In this document: piece by piece, positions 21,511-32,070 of the stretch | How the letters are laid out: every line of letters begins with the position of its first letter | Position numbering within the stretch: position 1 is the stretch's first letter | Assembly: GCA_032433765.1 (NCBI GenBank) | Contig: JAVIAB010000024.1 | Span: forward strand, 17,210,648-17,274,647 | DNA from: Megaustenia siamemsis | Taxonomy: Eukaryota; Mollusca; Gastropoda; Stylommatophora; Ariophantidae | DNA length: 64,000 nucleotides | Reading direction: 5' to 3' | Position numbers and translations under genes: made by a program | The notes under the pieces: model-generated | Seen by the model: only the letters and a program-made list of their open reading frames with translations | Database searches by the model: none | What the model was told of the DNA's origin: nothing

Positions 21511-21529
21511 AATTCACCCGTCAAACGTC

Positions 21530-21850
21530 TCTCTATCTTCAATCGTTATTTTAATCGGCAGATCTAAACTACGATATAGAAATATATGTAAATCATCTCT
21601 GAATGACTTCTCCGTCTGTGAATATGACTGGGAACATCTGGCAAGTGATTGCACATCATGGAGAGGATGTACAAGGAATGGTGTAACATCATTTGAGACT
21701 GTGCTAAGACAAAACGTAGAAGAGAAAAGACTCACGAAAAAGGATGGAAGACCCTGTGGATCAGTGGGCATGACTTGTTCATTCTGTGACCGTGTGTGTT
21801 TGTCAAACATTGGTAGAATTAACCACGAGAGAAGCTGTTCGACAAAAACA
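21530..21850 (+). mobile_element. LINE-e C-terminal fragment with zinc-knuckle motif
   Basis: The translation reads IGRSKLRYRNICKSSLNDFS, WEHLASDCTSWR, then TSFETVLRQNVEEKRLTKKD and finally TCSFCDRVCLSNIGRINHER followed by SC. The C-x2-C-x3-C ... H-x3-C arrangement is the zinc-binding tail of a common non-LTR retrotransposon ORF2. A closely related copy lies at 25265-25920. A 12-C run at 21852 interrupts the 3' end. Confidence 0.8.
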
Positions 21851-22021
21851 ACCCCCCCCCCCCTAAAAAAAAAACCAACACTTGACCGTCTGACAAGACG
21901 AAAAGGGCTATATATATATATATATATTTTTTTTTTATCTCTCCAATGTCGAAGACTGTCCACTCTTTAATGTTATCTTCCCATCTCTTTCTCTGCCAAC
22001 CTCTGCTTCTTGCTCTTTTCG

Positions 22022-22140
22022 CAGTTCCTGGTCGTTCTGAAATTCGTGCCCTCAGAGTTGATCAATTATCTCGGAAACTGTTTGATGAATTTCTGTAATT
22101 CTTTTTCATGAAATCTTATTTTTTCACCGACCTTCAGATT
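22022..22140. repeat. left arm of a dispersed inverted pair
   Basis: GTCGTTCTGAAATTCGTGCC ... TCTCGGAAACTG ... TTTTTCACCGACCTTC. The reverse complement recurs at 23525-23645. The arms may be termini of a DNA transposon or two insertions of one family. Confidence 0.6.
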
Positions 22141-22350
22141 TTATAACATTTAAGTACAAAAGTAGTCTGAATTTTGCACAAATCGTTTTTTGTTATATAA
22201 TGTTAGGAAAATATCAAACCGTGCGCTCTAAACATTAGATTTTACTGTAAATTGCGTTAATTTTCTAAGAATGCAAGTCAAAGGCGTATCCGTATCACAT
22301 TGAAGAGGGTCACAATTTTTCATTTAATTTTATATCTTCGTCATATAAAT

Positions 22351-23010
22351 CATCATCATCGAGTGCCATCTCCGCAATGAAGGTTGGCTACAATGGAGCG
22401 CCATTATGCTCTGTCTCTTGCTTTGATGGTGCAGGTTGTCATAGGCTGATATGTCCATCTTTTGATGTTACTCGTCCATGTTAGTCTTGGTCTGCCTCTG
22501 CCTCTTTTACCTTGTATTTTCCCTTGCAAGATTATTTTTAGTAGGCTGTTGTGTCTTTTAACATGGCACAAAAATCGCAACGTCTTTTTTGAATTGTGTT
22601 TAGTAGTTCGCTCTTCATTTTTAGTTGTTTTAAGACTTCATCGTTTGTTTTCTTTTCCTTCCATCCAATTCTACCTATTCTTCTATATATATCCACATTT
22701 CAAAGGCTTCAATTATCTGTTCTGTTTTCTTGTCTAATGCCCATATTTCTGCACCATACAGGAATGTTGAGAAGACATAACATTTTGCTGTTCTTAGTTT
22801 TAGCCCTGGTGTATTTGTTTTGATGTTAGTATATTCTTCATAACATTAAAATTGAGTTATTATTGAGTTATTTGTGGGTCATCATCATTGCACTCCGAAC
22901 ATGTCCATGGGTGCTCAGATCCCCTCCTCAGCAAGTCCTGCAGTGTCCAGCGACTGACGACTCCAGTCGTTTAACATTAAAATTACTTTTTTGCCATTTT
23001 TCCTATTCAT
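22351..23010 (-). mobile_element. LINE-b 3' fragment, split by a small insertion
   Basis: Minus-strand LINE-b with a GATGATGAT tail (plus strand CATCATCATC at 22351), then the conserved 3' end, the Lys-rich block and the MYGAETWALDKKTEQIIEAF-type segment (22740-22690). The LINE sequence resumes after 22984 (ATTACTTTTTTGCCATTT), beyond the 118-bp insertion at 22854-22971. Several stops and frameshifts. Confidence 0.8.
22854..22971. mobile_element. 118-bp insertion with 13-bp target-site duplication
   Basis: TAACATTAAAATT is present at 22841-22853 and again at 22972-22984, and LINE-b homology is continuous across the two once the insert is removed. The insert (GTGGGTCATCATCATTGCAC, CTCCAGTCGTT) is not similar to other families here. 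CATCATCATT near one end could be an internal tail of a minus-strand retroposon. Confidence 0.75.
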
Positions 23011-23155
23011 AGAAATAGATAATTGCAAAAGTGCATGTACAATAACATAGTTACCTTTTGCATAGTGATGATGGATTAACACTTTAAACTCTTCACGATT
23101 TTAAAAATCAAGTAGTCACTTCACAATAGCAAATATCAAATTATCACATGTAAAG

Positions 23156-23158
<3 letters not shown>

Positions 23159-23239
<81 letters not shown>
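23159..23239. repeat. (TA)n microsatellite
   Basis: About 40 uninterrupted TA units. Confidence 0.97.
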
Positions 23240-23243
<4 letters not shown>

Positions 23244-23524
23244 TAAATATTGTGTCAAAATACGCCTCTGAATCTATTTAACAAGAAATCGGAAATGACA
23301 AAAGTGGCGCGTCTTTCAAAATCACGTTCATTAAGTGCGAGCAAGTGCTAAGATTGTGTAGATAAACACGTGACATGTTGCCTTTTTAAATGACAACGTT
23401 GATTACAACGAATATGGGTATTGTAAACTCCTAAAAGTTAGGACAACAAAGAAAATCATATTTGTATATACCTTAAAGAAACAAAAAGCTTTCCTAAATG
23501 CATGATAGTAAGGGAGGGAAAATT

Positions 23525-23645
23525 AGGCGTAGGTCGGTGAAAAAAAAATAAGATTTCACGAAAAAAAAAAAATTATTGAAATCCATCAGTTTCCGAGAAA
23601 ATTAACAGACACTGTGGGCACGAATTTCTGAACGAACTATAGAAT
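23525..23645. repeat. right arm of a dispersed inverted pair
   Basis: Reverse complement of 22022-22140: GTCGGTGAAAAAAAAATAAG, TTTCCGAGAAAATTAACAGA, GGGCACGAATTTCTGAACGA. Confidence 0.6.
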
Positions 23646-24420
23646 GGTGATTGCTAGGCCAGACGATCGAGATACTTGATCAAACAATTCCATTTTGCTC
23701 TCTATTTACAATAGTTAATAGATCAGCAGATACTCAGATTGCTTCTGATAATTTTAGCGAACTTGTTCATTTGTGAAATAATATGACAAGAACAATGTTT
23801 ATAAAATGTAAGCAGCTGATTTTCTTATTCGAATAATACCATGATGAGGATGACATCTGTAATGGTGTATCGGACCTACTGACGGGCGATATCACAGCTT
23901 TATCATAAACTAGTGACACAATACATCCACGCCCACTTGACGAGAACAGTGAGACGAGCCCTTGAGCAGTGACTGCCTGGCGTGTGTGCGTGGCTGCACA
24001 ACCTGACAACCTTTCTTGGACAGGTTGCACCGACGATAGTATGGTGGCTTCCTTACCTGAGTTCTCACTTTCTTGATGACTGTGGTCTGCTAGTTTCCTT
24101 GATCGAGATCTTTACTTTCAATCTAATAAATCAACCACAATCAAGCCACATTCGTGAAAAGGGCAATAACTGCCCTAGCACAAATCAGCAAAGCTGATAA
24201 CATCTCTGAAATAATTCGTTTTACAAGTTCCACTAATTAGAATGATCACATAACAGTTGCAGTGGCTCCTTTCAATAAAGCTATTTTTGGCCACGCGGCT
24301 GTGCTCTTTATTCGTCAGTAAATAAATTGTGGCAGCTCCCCTCCAATAAGAACTGAGAGGAAGTGACGTTATATACACTGAATGGTGTTTGCAGTATGGT
24401 TATATGACGAGAATTCTTCT
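23646..24420. other. no gene seen
   Basis: Unique sequence. The short frames at 23767-24197 and 24175-24378 lack coding features. Confidence 0.5.
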
Positions 24421-24439
24421 CTAGAGTTGAAGACATTTT

Positions 24440-24760
24440 TTTCTCTCTTTAATTCGCCCGACGATTATTCTTCATCATTGTTCGCCCTTAAATGGCGTTA
24501 CGTGCGAGTTAATGCGCCGTGTTGTGGTTTGCAGCAAGCGGTGATATCTGTGCCTTTTGGCCTAACACATCCGTCTTCACCGTTGAATGTTTGGGTACTG
24601 GATTGCTGTCATTCTCGATCTCTAGTCACCTTGCTAGACTATGGTTAGTCTGCCATTAAAGCCACCGCAGGTAGATGTAATGGAGTTTTGGCCAGCTAGT
24701 ACCGCTGATCCTGACACAGACGGTCAGCTTAGAGTCGATGACTACTTTCAGCCGACGTCT
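24440..24760 (-). mobile_element. DR-1 copy
   Basis: Plus-strand order: TTCGCCCGACGATTATTCTT, CGCCCTTAAATGGCGTTACG, GTTGTGGTTTGCAGCAAGCG, CTTTTGGCCTAACACATCCG, TCTTCACCGTTGAATG, TTAGTCTGCCATTAAAGCCA, GATCCTGACACAGACGGTCA. This is DR-1 read 3' to 5' without any array. The 88-codon frame here is incidental. Confidence 0.75.
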
Positions 24761-25264
24761 ACAAGTATTATTATTACTCTGCGATCACGCTTCATCCAGA
24801 CTGGGATTCCACATTTTCCATGAAGTCTGCTGTCTTGTTTTAGTGACATGATCCTAACAGTTTCTTGACCAAGGTAGTGGGCTACATGTTCCTCCCGTGC
24901 CTGTGTAATGCGGGCAGTCTTGTAGAATGTCTGTTGCTGTCCAATGTGTCATTTTTCAATTAAATTTCGCAATAAAGTGGGGTCCACAATAATAACTAGG
25001 CTACACAACTAGCGATGTCTAGAAAATAAACAACCTTTTTTGTTTTGCCGTTTGAAGGAAACTACGCACCTGCCCAGTCCGGGATTCAATATCTTCTAAT
25101 CGTACCGGCAGTGAGTACACCCAGCCCTTGGAAATGAGTAACGAAAATTTTTCTCTAATGAAATTATGGTGGCCTGACGTGATACTGGTCACATCGATGA
25201 ATTTGTCAATGGTCATTGGACATTTAGACAATTACTAAATATCTTCCAAATTGTTAATATATCA
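24761..25264. other. no gene seen
   Basis: Unique sequence. Confidence 0.5.
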
Positions 25265-25920
25265 AACATGTGTGCTTAGCACACAATTATATTGATCTGA
25301 AACCTGGACAACATACTCAAATCACGAAAAAAAGAATGTCTTCCACATGCGATGTCTCCGCTGAATAATGCACATCAAATGGCAGGACAAATGGACGTCC
25401 AGCGAATGGAAGACAAGCAGACCCCCAGGCAAATACTATATGGTGAACTAATACATGGAAAAAGACAAATCGGCAGACATAAACTACGATATAGATATAT
25501 CTGTAAATTATTTCTGAATGACATTTCCATCTGGCAAATGGTCGCACATCACGGAGAGCATGTATAAGAAACGGTATAACTATCTATCTTTCGTTCGCCC
25601 GAAGTATTATCTATATCAGCAATGTCGTTTCCTGTATAAATTTTACTGACTTTTGTAATTCTTGCAGTGGGAACGGTATAACATCATTTGAGACTGTGCT
25701 AAGGCAAAACTTAGAAGAGAAAAGACTCATGAAAAAGGATGGAAAACACTGTGAATCAATGGGCATGACTTGTTCATTCTGTGGCCGCGTGTGTTTGTCA
25801 AACATTGGTAGAATTAGCACGAGAGAAGCTGTTCGACAAAAACAAAACCTTAACAACAAAAAATACACAATAGCCTCCACTAGACGGTCTCACAAGACGA
25901 AAAGGGCCATATATTGAAAA
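25265..25920 (+). mobile_element. LINE-e C-terminal fragment, interrupted
   Basis: The translation in changing frames gives SETWTTYSNHEKK, VFHMRCLRRIMHIKWQDKW, RMEDKQTPRQILYGELIHGK, RQIGRHKLRYRYICK, then, after an insertion at 25581-25671, TSFETVLRQNLEEKRLMKKD and TCSFCGRVCLSNIGRI. This is the same protein end as 21530-21850, with a deletion between IKWQDKW and RMED. The Cys-rich knuckle keeps its cysteines; the final His and Cys are lost to a frameshift. Confidence 0.85.
25581..25671 (-). mobile_element. 91-bp retroposed insert with 11-bp target-site duplication
   Basis: AACGGTATAAC occurs at 25570-25580 and 25672-25682, and the LINE-e reading continues across it. Read on the minus strand the insert ends CGGGCGAACGAAAGATAGAT, close to the DR-1 3' end CGGGCGAACGCAAGAAAG. 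It may be a 5'-truncated DR-1 relative with a GATA-type tail. Confidence 0.7.
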
Positions 25921-26057
25921 TTAAGAACACTAATACAACATGCCACAGTAAGTAACGGCTGTCCTTTAATACCATAATTAATTAAATTATCTTTAAATGC
26001 GACAACCCTCAATTTAAGGATCTGGAAGTCAGAAATATATATCTCGATAAACATCGG

Positions 26058-26303
26058 TGATAGTTCAGTGGTTAGTGAACTGGACTACAAAGGACAAGAG
26101 ATAGTGTTCGATCCCAAACGACGGCTTCCGGTTCATCCAGTCTTTAATGGGTACCGGATTTTTTTCTGGGAAAGTAAAGCGGCACGGGCGTAATACCGAC
26201 CCCAAAAATTATGTGCCGAAGGTCTGTAAAATTTATGGTCACTAACACCATATTCCCTATACGCCACTTGGCGAGACGGGGGTACTTTACTTTTTTTTTT
26301 TAT
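26058..26303 (+). mobile_element. SINE-1 copy, 5'-truncated, with target-site duplication
   Basis: Lacks the first bases (GGGAGCCGC) and has internal deletions. A box TAGTTCAGTGG, B box GTTCGATCCC. ATAAACATCGG flanks it at 26047-26057 and 26304-26314. It ends in a T-rich tail. Confidence 0.85.
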
Positions 26304-26575
26304 ATAAACATCGGCATCAATGTGCTATGTTACAGCTAAGACAGTCGTGCACAACCAGGTGTGGGCTGCAAATTCAATCAGAAGTGTTTGTACAGAATAA
26401 ATGTTATTATCTGCCGAATATACTGTAAATCTTCGAGTTCAATGCAGCAGGAGGTCGATGCCTGGAAGTCATGACCCAGGCGGGTCCACCTCCCTTGGAG
26501 TGTCAAGAAGCTCGACGGGGGTCTCTTCTGATGATCAGATTGCCTCCTGTTGCGAAGCTCTGTATAAAGAGTATT

Positions 26576-26578
<3 letters not shown>

Positions 26579-26651
<73 letters not shown>
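26579..26651. repeat. (TA)n microsatellite
   Basis: About 36 TA units. Confidence 0.97.
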
Positions 26652-26655
<4 letters not shown>

Positions 26656-27534
26656 AACATCCCTTTTATAGTATCATAGGTTGCTCCTATATCACCTCAA
26701 ATGGGGCATTGCAGTTTCATCCTTAATAAACACTAATCAATTATATACAACAATTGCAAGTAATTCGGAAACCACGCACATACCTGTGTAATAATACCCT
26801 CAAGTCCTTTCTATAACACTCAAAATTGCTCCTATATCGCTGTTAGTCCTTCCTATATCATGCACAGGCAGCTCAAATATTACCTGCAAGGCTTTCCTAT
26901 AACACCCCAGATCACTCCTATACCACATCGAGTTTGCCAATACCACCCAAGCTTACCTAAACCACACACACCTAATAAATCTCCCAAGACTCCCAATCTT
27001 ATCTGAACTCTTAGCGCCTAGTCTTTGTAGCCCTCGGCTGGTGGCTCCCAATCTAACCTACCCAGGGAGCGAGCAAACAAAGTCTAAGCAAATAATGGAC
27101 CACAACGGCTGTCGCCTTGGGATTACATCTATTTTACTGAGGGAAAAAAATTCGAATATCACAACCAAAGATTACGAGATTAAACCTTCTGGTGAATACA
27201 GGTAAAATGTCACAGTAAATAATATAAGAGAGGACCAGTAAGATAGACTTTCACCGATTGCATATGTACCTGTCTATTTATCCACGTAGGAAAGTTGTAC
27301 GCCAAAATTAGAGGAAAGACAAAGACAAATCACAGAACTACGGATTAAAACTCTCAAATAGGTGTCCGACAAATCGCAGAATGTACTGACGCACTGTTCA
27401 ACACAACTAGCAGAAAGGATTTCAATATATAATCAAAATGTATATTTTATAGACAATGAATGCATTGCGCCGAGTAAAAAGTGAACAATTATGGGTGATG
27501 CTAATAACGTTCGGAGTATTCCTACATCTAACAA
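26652..27534. other. no gene; degenerate CCTATA-rich repeats at the left
   Basis: From 26665 to 26960 the phrases TTGCTCCTATATCAC, TTTCTATAACACTC, TTCCTATATCATGC, TTTCCTATAACACCCC and ACTCCTATACCACATC recur at irregular spacing, suggesting a decayed minisatellite. The rest is unique. Confidence 0.45.
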
Positions 27535-27665
27535 ACTTCTTTAAAAGACTACATTACCGTGCTGAAGTCGGATGTATTGGGCCGAAAGGCGCAAATATAA
27601 CACTTATACTGTAAACCACAACACAACGCAGACACGTCCACTACGTCCTTGTAAGGGCGGATGAT
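27535..27665 (+). mobile_element. DR-1 fragment (3' half)
   Basis: GTGCTGAAGTCGGATGTATT, GGGCCGAAAGGCGCAAATAT, CTGTAAACCACAACACAACG, GTAAGGGCGGATGATGACGA. Single copy of the 20-bp segment that is amplified at 52453-53072. Confidence 0.75.
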
Positions 27666-28556
27666 GACGAGGAATATTCTAGTCTACTACGATACTCTAG
27701 AATACTTTATTCATTGGGCTAACTCAGCCAACCAACCAGACTACATTACCAGCAGCTGCAGACAGATATATAGCAGGCTGTCTAGATCACTTAGAACAGG
27801 AGTAAGACATGGGTACGTATTTATCTTCCATATTGTTTATTACCTTCAATACATGAGCTAAAAACATTCAACAAAGTTAGCCAACCCATCAGTGGAGACT
27901 CACGAGCTTCTAAACGCAAACGAACATGCCTCTGAACATATGGAAAAATAGAAGACCTACACACTTAAACAGACTTAACAAGCACCCAATACGACATGAA
28001 AATCAATACCAAAAAGAAATATTGAACGCGGCGAAAGAAAAATAGAACAGCAACATAACCGATGGGCAGCAGGGGCGTCACTGGGTGGCCTGGGCCTCCA
28101 AGACGGCACCCTCTGGACAAGAAGGTTCCAGGTTTGAATTTTACCATAGGCGACGGACAATTTTTAAAATAAAATCGAATCTATGGTTTCTTTGCGGCTA
28201 TGACTTCCCCTGAACTTTGGGTGGTAAGATACGATGTTTATCTCTAACATGGAGGGGAGGGGGGGGAGAGAACCGTAAGTCCCATGTGCACGGTGAGCAC
28301 GTTAAATAACCCGTAGCAGTTGGTGAAAAATAATAGTAGAACACCTACCCAAGACGTTAAAACTCTCGAGGATAAATATAATTATAGTACCTCCCAATTC
28401 GGAGAATATCTGCTTGTATGGCAGGAGACACCTGGGCACACTGCTGGCGGTGTTAATTAACAGGAGAAAGAGATATTCACGCAAAAATTCAGTCCCTCTG
28501 GCCTGGGTTTGGAGTCCACTGTGTTCTGATGTGTATGATGGTAACTTGTGCAGGAT
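27666..28556. other. no gene; possible tRNA-like head at 28083-28165
   Basis: GGTGGCCTGGGCCTCCAAGA followed 30 bp later by CCAGGTTTGAATTTTACC resembles an A box/B box pair of a SINE head, but it is diverged. Otherwise unique sequence. Confidence 0.35.
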
Positions 28557-28720
28557 AGAAGGATGGAAATGGCAGATCAAAACTACTAACTGAGAACTAC
28601 AGAAAAAGTACTAGACAACATCAGTGGGCATGCACGATGGTGCTAGATATGACATACACTGTGTCAGTTAACAGAGAGTGTTGCAAGACAGGCCCTTTTC
28701 TGGAATCAACAATTATATGT
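28557..28720 (+). mobile_element. possible LINE-f remnant
   Basis: GGATGGAAATGGCAGATCAA matches the LINE-f start at 39965 (GGTGGAAATGGCAGGACAAA), and a downstream frame gives VLQDRPFSGIN where LINE-f has a TRQALTWNPQ-like segment. Strongly diverged. Confidence 0.35.
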
Positions 28721-28820
28721 CACAGCCGTAGTAAGTAATGTTCAGCACAAAATAATTAAGCATTGCTGTCACAAACCCTCATCGGTTTAACTCGATAATA
28801 AACAAGTACTAGACGACTAC

Positions 28821-29192
28821 TAGACAACCACTAATATCTTCAGTAATAAAGAAAAGACGATGGTCATATGTTGGACATGTGATGAGAAGAGATAATAACC
28901 GAATAGCAAAGCAAGCCCTCATATGGGAAACAACAGGTAAGAGAAAAAGAGGAAGACCCAGGGAGACACTGAGAAGAACATTGATGAGAGAGGCAAGAGC
29001 AGCAGGAATCGGCTCCCTCAATGAGATAGAGCTGCTTGCACAGAACAGAGACAGATGGCGAGATTTGATAAAATATCTTTAAAAGAAAACTGCTAGAACA
29101 AAAATTCAGATAGGAGAAGGTGTATCTTGGTCTACGCCCTATGGGCCGGCTACGGCTCGAAAGGTCAATAGATAGATAGACAGATAGATAGT
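28821..29192 (+). mobile_element. LINE-d 3' fragment with target-site duplication
   Basis: 5'-truncated LINE tail of 372 bp. The intact frame at 28879-29082 encodes a 67-residue C-terminus: RRDNNRIAKQALIW, GKRKRGRPRETLRRTLMREA, LNEIELLAQNRDRWRDLIKY and a stop. The 3' UTR ends CCCTATGGGCCGGCTACGGC, then TCGAAAGGTC and GATA repeats. TAGACGACTAC flanks it at 28810-28820 and 29193-29203. The copy at 30660-30982 is nearly identical, which points to recent activity. Confidence 0.9.
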
Positions 29193-29360
29193 TAGACGAC
29201 TACACGATGACATACTCGTAGAGTGGCAGAGATTACTTATAATCTGAGAGACAAGATGAGATCGACAGGATACTTAGAGAAAACAAGTGGAAACATGTGA
29301 AGATGGGGAAAAACAAGGAGCTATCTAAAGAGAATAATGCAATACATGACGGGAGACAAA

Positions 29361-29425
29361 TAATAATAAATGAATATTATTATAGAGGGAAACTTCCGAG
29401 GCGATAATTTAGCGAATCATACGGC
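29361..29425 (-). mobile_element. SINE-3 fragment (3' end)
   Basis: AATAAATGAATATTATTATA, then AGAGGGAAACTTCCGAGGCG, matches the 3' end of the copy at 54015-54250. Confidence 0.6.
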
Positions 29426-30509
29426 TCGGAAAGTGATAGTGGTAAACCTAAGTTCCACTCAAAGTAAAAAAGAGAAGAATAGAAAAGCTGAACTTATTTT
29501 ATGTCAATTCTATGCTCTGATGATTGCAAAGTATCATCTTCAAATATTAAATTAACAGTATTTGTAATGATGTATGGCATTTTCTCTTCAATTTGACTTA
29601 TTCATTGGCACATTAATTAGTAACACAGATTATATATTGCACTTGATGATATTAAGTGGTCTATGACTTCAAGTTTGATCATTCTGCTGTTTAAATAGCA
29701 GGACCACAGCTGGAGTTAAAGGTAGAGAGTAGCTGTCAGAAGATCTCATGGCAGATAACACAAAGTATAACATATGATAATAAGGATTAACTCACTCTCC
29801 CTAAAAAAGTATTTGTCCATTACTTCACAGCAGTACGACTAAATGGGGAGAGTTGGAGGCAGATTGTGTGCTTTTCTTCAAACATAGTCGTGGTGTTTTG
29901 ATATTCAACTAATTCATCTTTTGGAAGATCTTTTCTAATAATTTTAACAATGTAAACTTCTATTACAAATACATTCAAGAATTTATTTAGAACTCTCTAA
30001 ATGACTTCTCTTAACTGTCTACTCTCAGATTTGTCACAAGTTTACGAACAGATTAAAGTGTCACCTTTTGTAAAACGGTTAGGAAAAAATGTCTGATGAA
30101 TGAGGCTGTGACAAAGTAACTGCTGACAATTATGGCCATATTTCATGTATCTACCCAGAAAAGCTGCATATATAGAAGTCTCTTGAGATGACCAATGCAT
30201 TATTTCAACTAATTAAAGTTGACGTCAAAAAGTATATGCAAAAGGAGAACGTCCCCCCCCCCCCATCTTACAACACGCATATTAAAGAGGTGGAGAGACA
30301 CTTGATCGTTCACGCCAGCAGGCACGGTTTCTGGATGATCAAATAAGGCGTCTCCTATGTAACAGTTACATATTGACCTTCTCTCCAACCACACTATTAT
30401 GTTTTCATTCCTTATGGATATGCTGCGGTCTACCTTTCTATAACAAAATGATCATCCAACGAGGGGAAGGTAACGCAACTAAGAAGAAAAGAATGTTATC
30501 TTCAAGATT
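29426..30509. other. no gene seen
   Basis: AT-rich unique sequence with a 12-C run at 30253. Confidence 0.5.
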
Positions 30510-30659
30510 CGAATACTGTGCTGTGTGGCCATTACTGCTACCATACGATGGTTGGGGGGGGGGGGGGGGGCCGCGCCGCGACGACAAGTTGTATGGAGAT
30601 GTCACCAGCCTTGAGCTGACCAACACTTTCTTCAAAATTATCGACGTCTAGAGGTGTAC
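30510..30659 (+). repeat. dispersed repeat K, copy 1
   Basis: GTGGCCATTACTGCTACCAT ... GGAGATGTCACCAGCC, GAGCTGACCAA and TTCTTCAAAATTAT recur at 32550-32680. A 17-G tract plus CCGCGCCGCG (30554-30580) is unique to this copy. LINE-d is inserted in its right part. Confidence 0.6.
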
Positions 30660-30982
30660 GATGGTCATACGTTGGACATGTGATGAGAAGAGATAATAAC
30701 CGAATAGCAAAGCAAGCCCTCATATGGGAAACAACAGGTAAAAGAAAAAGAGGAAGACCCAGGGAGACACTGAGAAGAACATTGATGAGAGAGGCAAGAG
30801 CAGCAGGAGTCGGCTCCCTCAATGAGATAGAACTGCTTGCACAGAACAGAGACAGATGGCGAGATTTGATAAAATATCTTTAAAAGAAAACTGCTAGAAC
30901 AAAAAATCCATATAGGAGAAGGTGTATCTTGGTCTACGCCCTATGGGCCGGTTACGGCTCGAAAGGTCAATAGATAGATAGA
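30660..30982 (+). mobile_element. LINE-d 3' fragment with target-site duplication
   Basis: 323-bp LINE-d tail with the same 67-residue intact C-terminal frame (30680-30883) as at 28879-29082; the two differ at one residue (Ile to Val in the AAG-GSLNE segment). TAGAGGTGTAC flanks it at 30649-30659 and 30983-30993. Different flanks and target sites show that this is a separate insertion, not a duplication. Confidence 0.9.
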
Positions 30983-31089
30983 TAGAGGTGTACACAGAAG
31001 ATGATACTGTGATGTTCTACGTCACTTCACATATTATAACATGCAGCACTATGAGAATTCTTTACATTTCATTTATTTTATAGATTACC

Positions 31090-31590
31090 ATGTGTAGACT
31101 TTGAGATTACATTTATATTTTACACTTCTGGAGTAGACACCCTTCCAGTCTCAAGGCATTTACCTTTACGATTTAGTCTATTGCACAGACAGCCATCCAG
31201 ATTAAAACCTTTTACCTTCACGATTTAGTCTATTGCACAGACAGCCATCCAGATTAAAACCATTTACCTTTACGATTTAGTCTATTGCACAGACAGCCAT
31301 CCAGATTAAAACCATTTACCTTTACGATTTAGTCTATTGCACAGACAGCCATCCAGATTAAAACCTTTTACCTTTACATGCCTCATATTGAACAGACACC
31401 CTTTCAGACTAAAGCTAATTACCTTTACACACCTCGTACTGCACAGACTCGCTTCCAAATTAAAGCTGTTTACATTTATATTTTAACTTAAAGAGTAGAC
31501 ATAATTCCAAACTAATGCTATGAGATTACATTTACAGTTAACATACAGGATAGAACCCCTTCCAAACTAAAACTATGAACATTCACACTG
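31090..31590. repeat. 52-bp minisatellite: homogeneous core, decayed flanks
   Basis: Units containing CGATTTAGTCTATTGCACAG begin at 52-bp steps (31169, 31221, 31273 and 31325) and are nearly identical. On both sides, diverged units are recognisable by CAGACACCCTTTCAGACTAA, TTCCAAATTAAAGCTGTTTA and AACCCCTTCCAAACTAA. Confidence 0.85.
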
Positions 31591-32070
31591 TACATGAACC
31601 TTGCAAACCAAGAGTTAATCTTCTGTACTACAATCACAGCACAAGTAAGCATCATTCCGACCCACTAACACTTGCTGTTGATCAAATGAAACCCACAGAA
31701 TCCTCTACTCATTATATGCTGGACTCTTATTCCTTAGACTCTACATACAATACACAATAATTCTGGAGAATCAGTGCATTTCCTGCCACCCTGGTTCCTG
31801 TCCACAATTTCAGGAGTACCTTAACTTGGTAAATCATGTGATTGATCATTACTTCATTAAGTTGGGATATAATCACTGAACAGTTACCAGAACAGAGAAA
31901 GAGAAATTGGAAGGCAGCAGGCAGACAGCATGTTACGAGTGATTATAAAAGCGTATCTTACGTGGAGCCAGAAACAAATACATAAACAAATTGAATAAAG
32001 AACTTCAGGATAGCCATCAGCAAACAAAAAAAGAACAAATAAAATCTCTTTACCCAACACGCCATAACAG
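31591..32070. other. no gene seen
   Basis: Unique sequence with one 61-codon frame of no apparent meaning. Confidence 0.5.

Noticed and set aside
21701..21963. Stand-alone C2H2 or zinc-knuckle gene
   Set aside because: The Cys/His motif is the C-terminus of a LINE ORF2 (matching copy at 25696-25917) and is preceded by the rest of that protein in broken frames.
26401..26679. Frames of 66-92 codons containing long Ile-Tyr runs
   Set aside because: Run through a (TA)n microsatellite; the upstream part shows no domain.
28879..29082. 67-residue basic protein as a host gene
   Set aside because: Repeated almost identically at 30680-30883 and ends at a LINE-d 3' UTR with target-site duplications; it is a truncated retrotransposon ORF.
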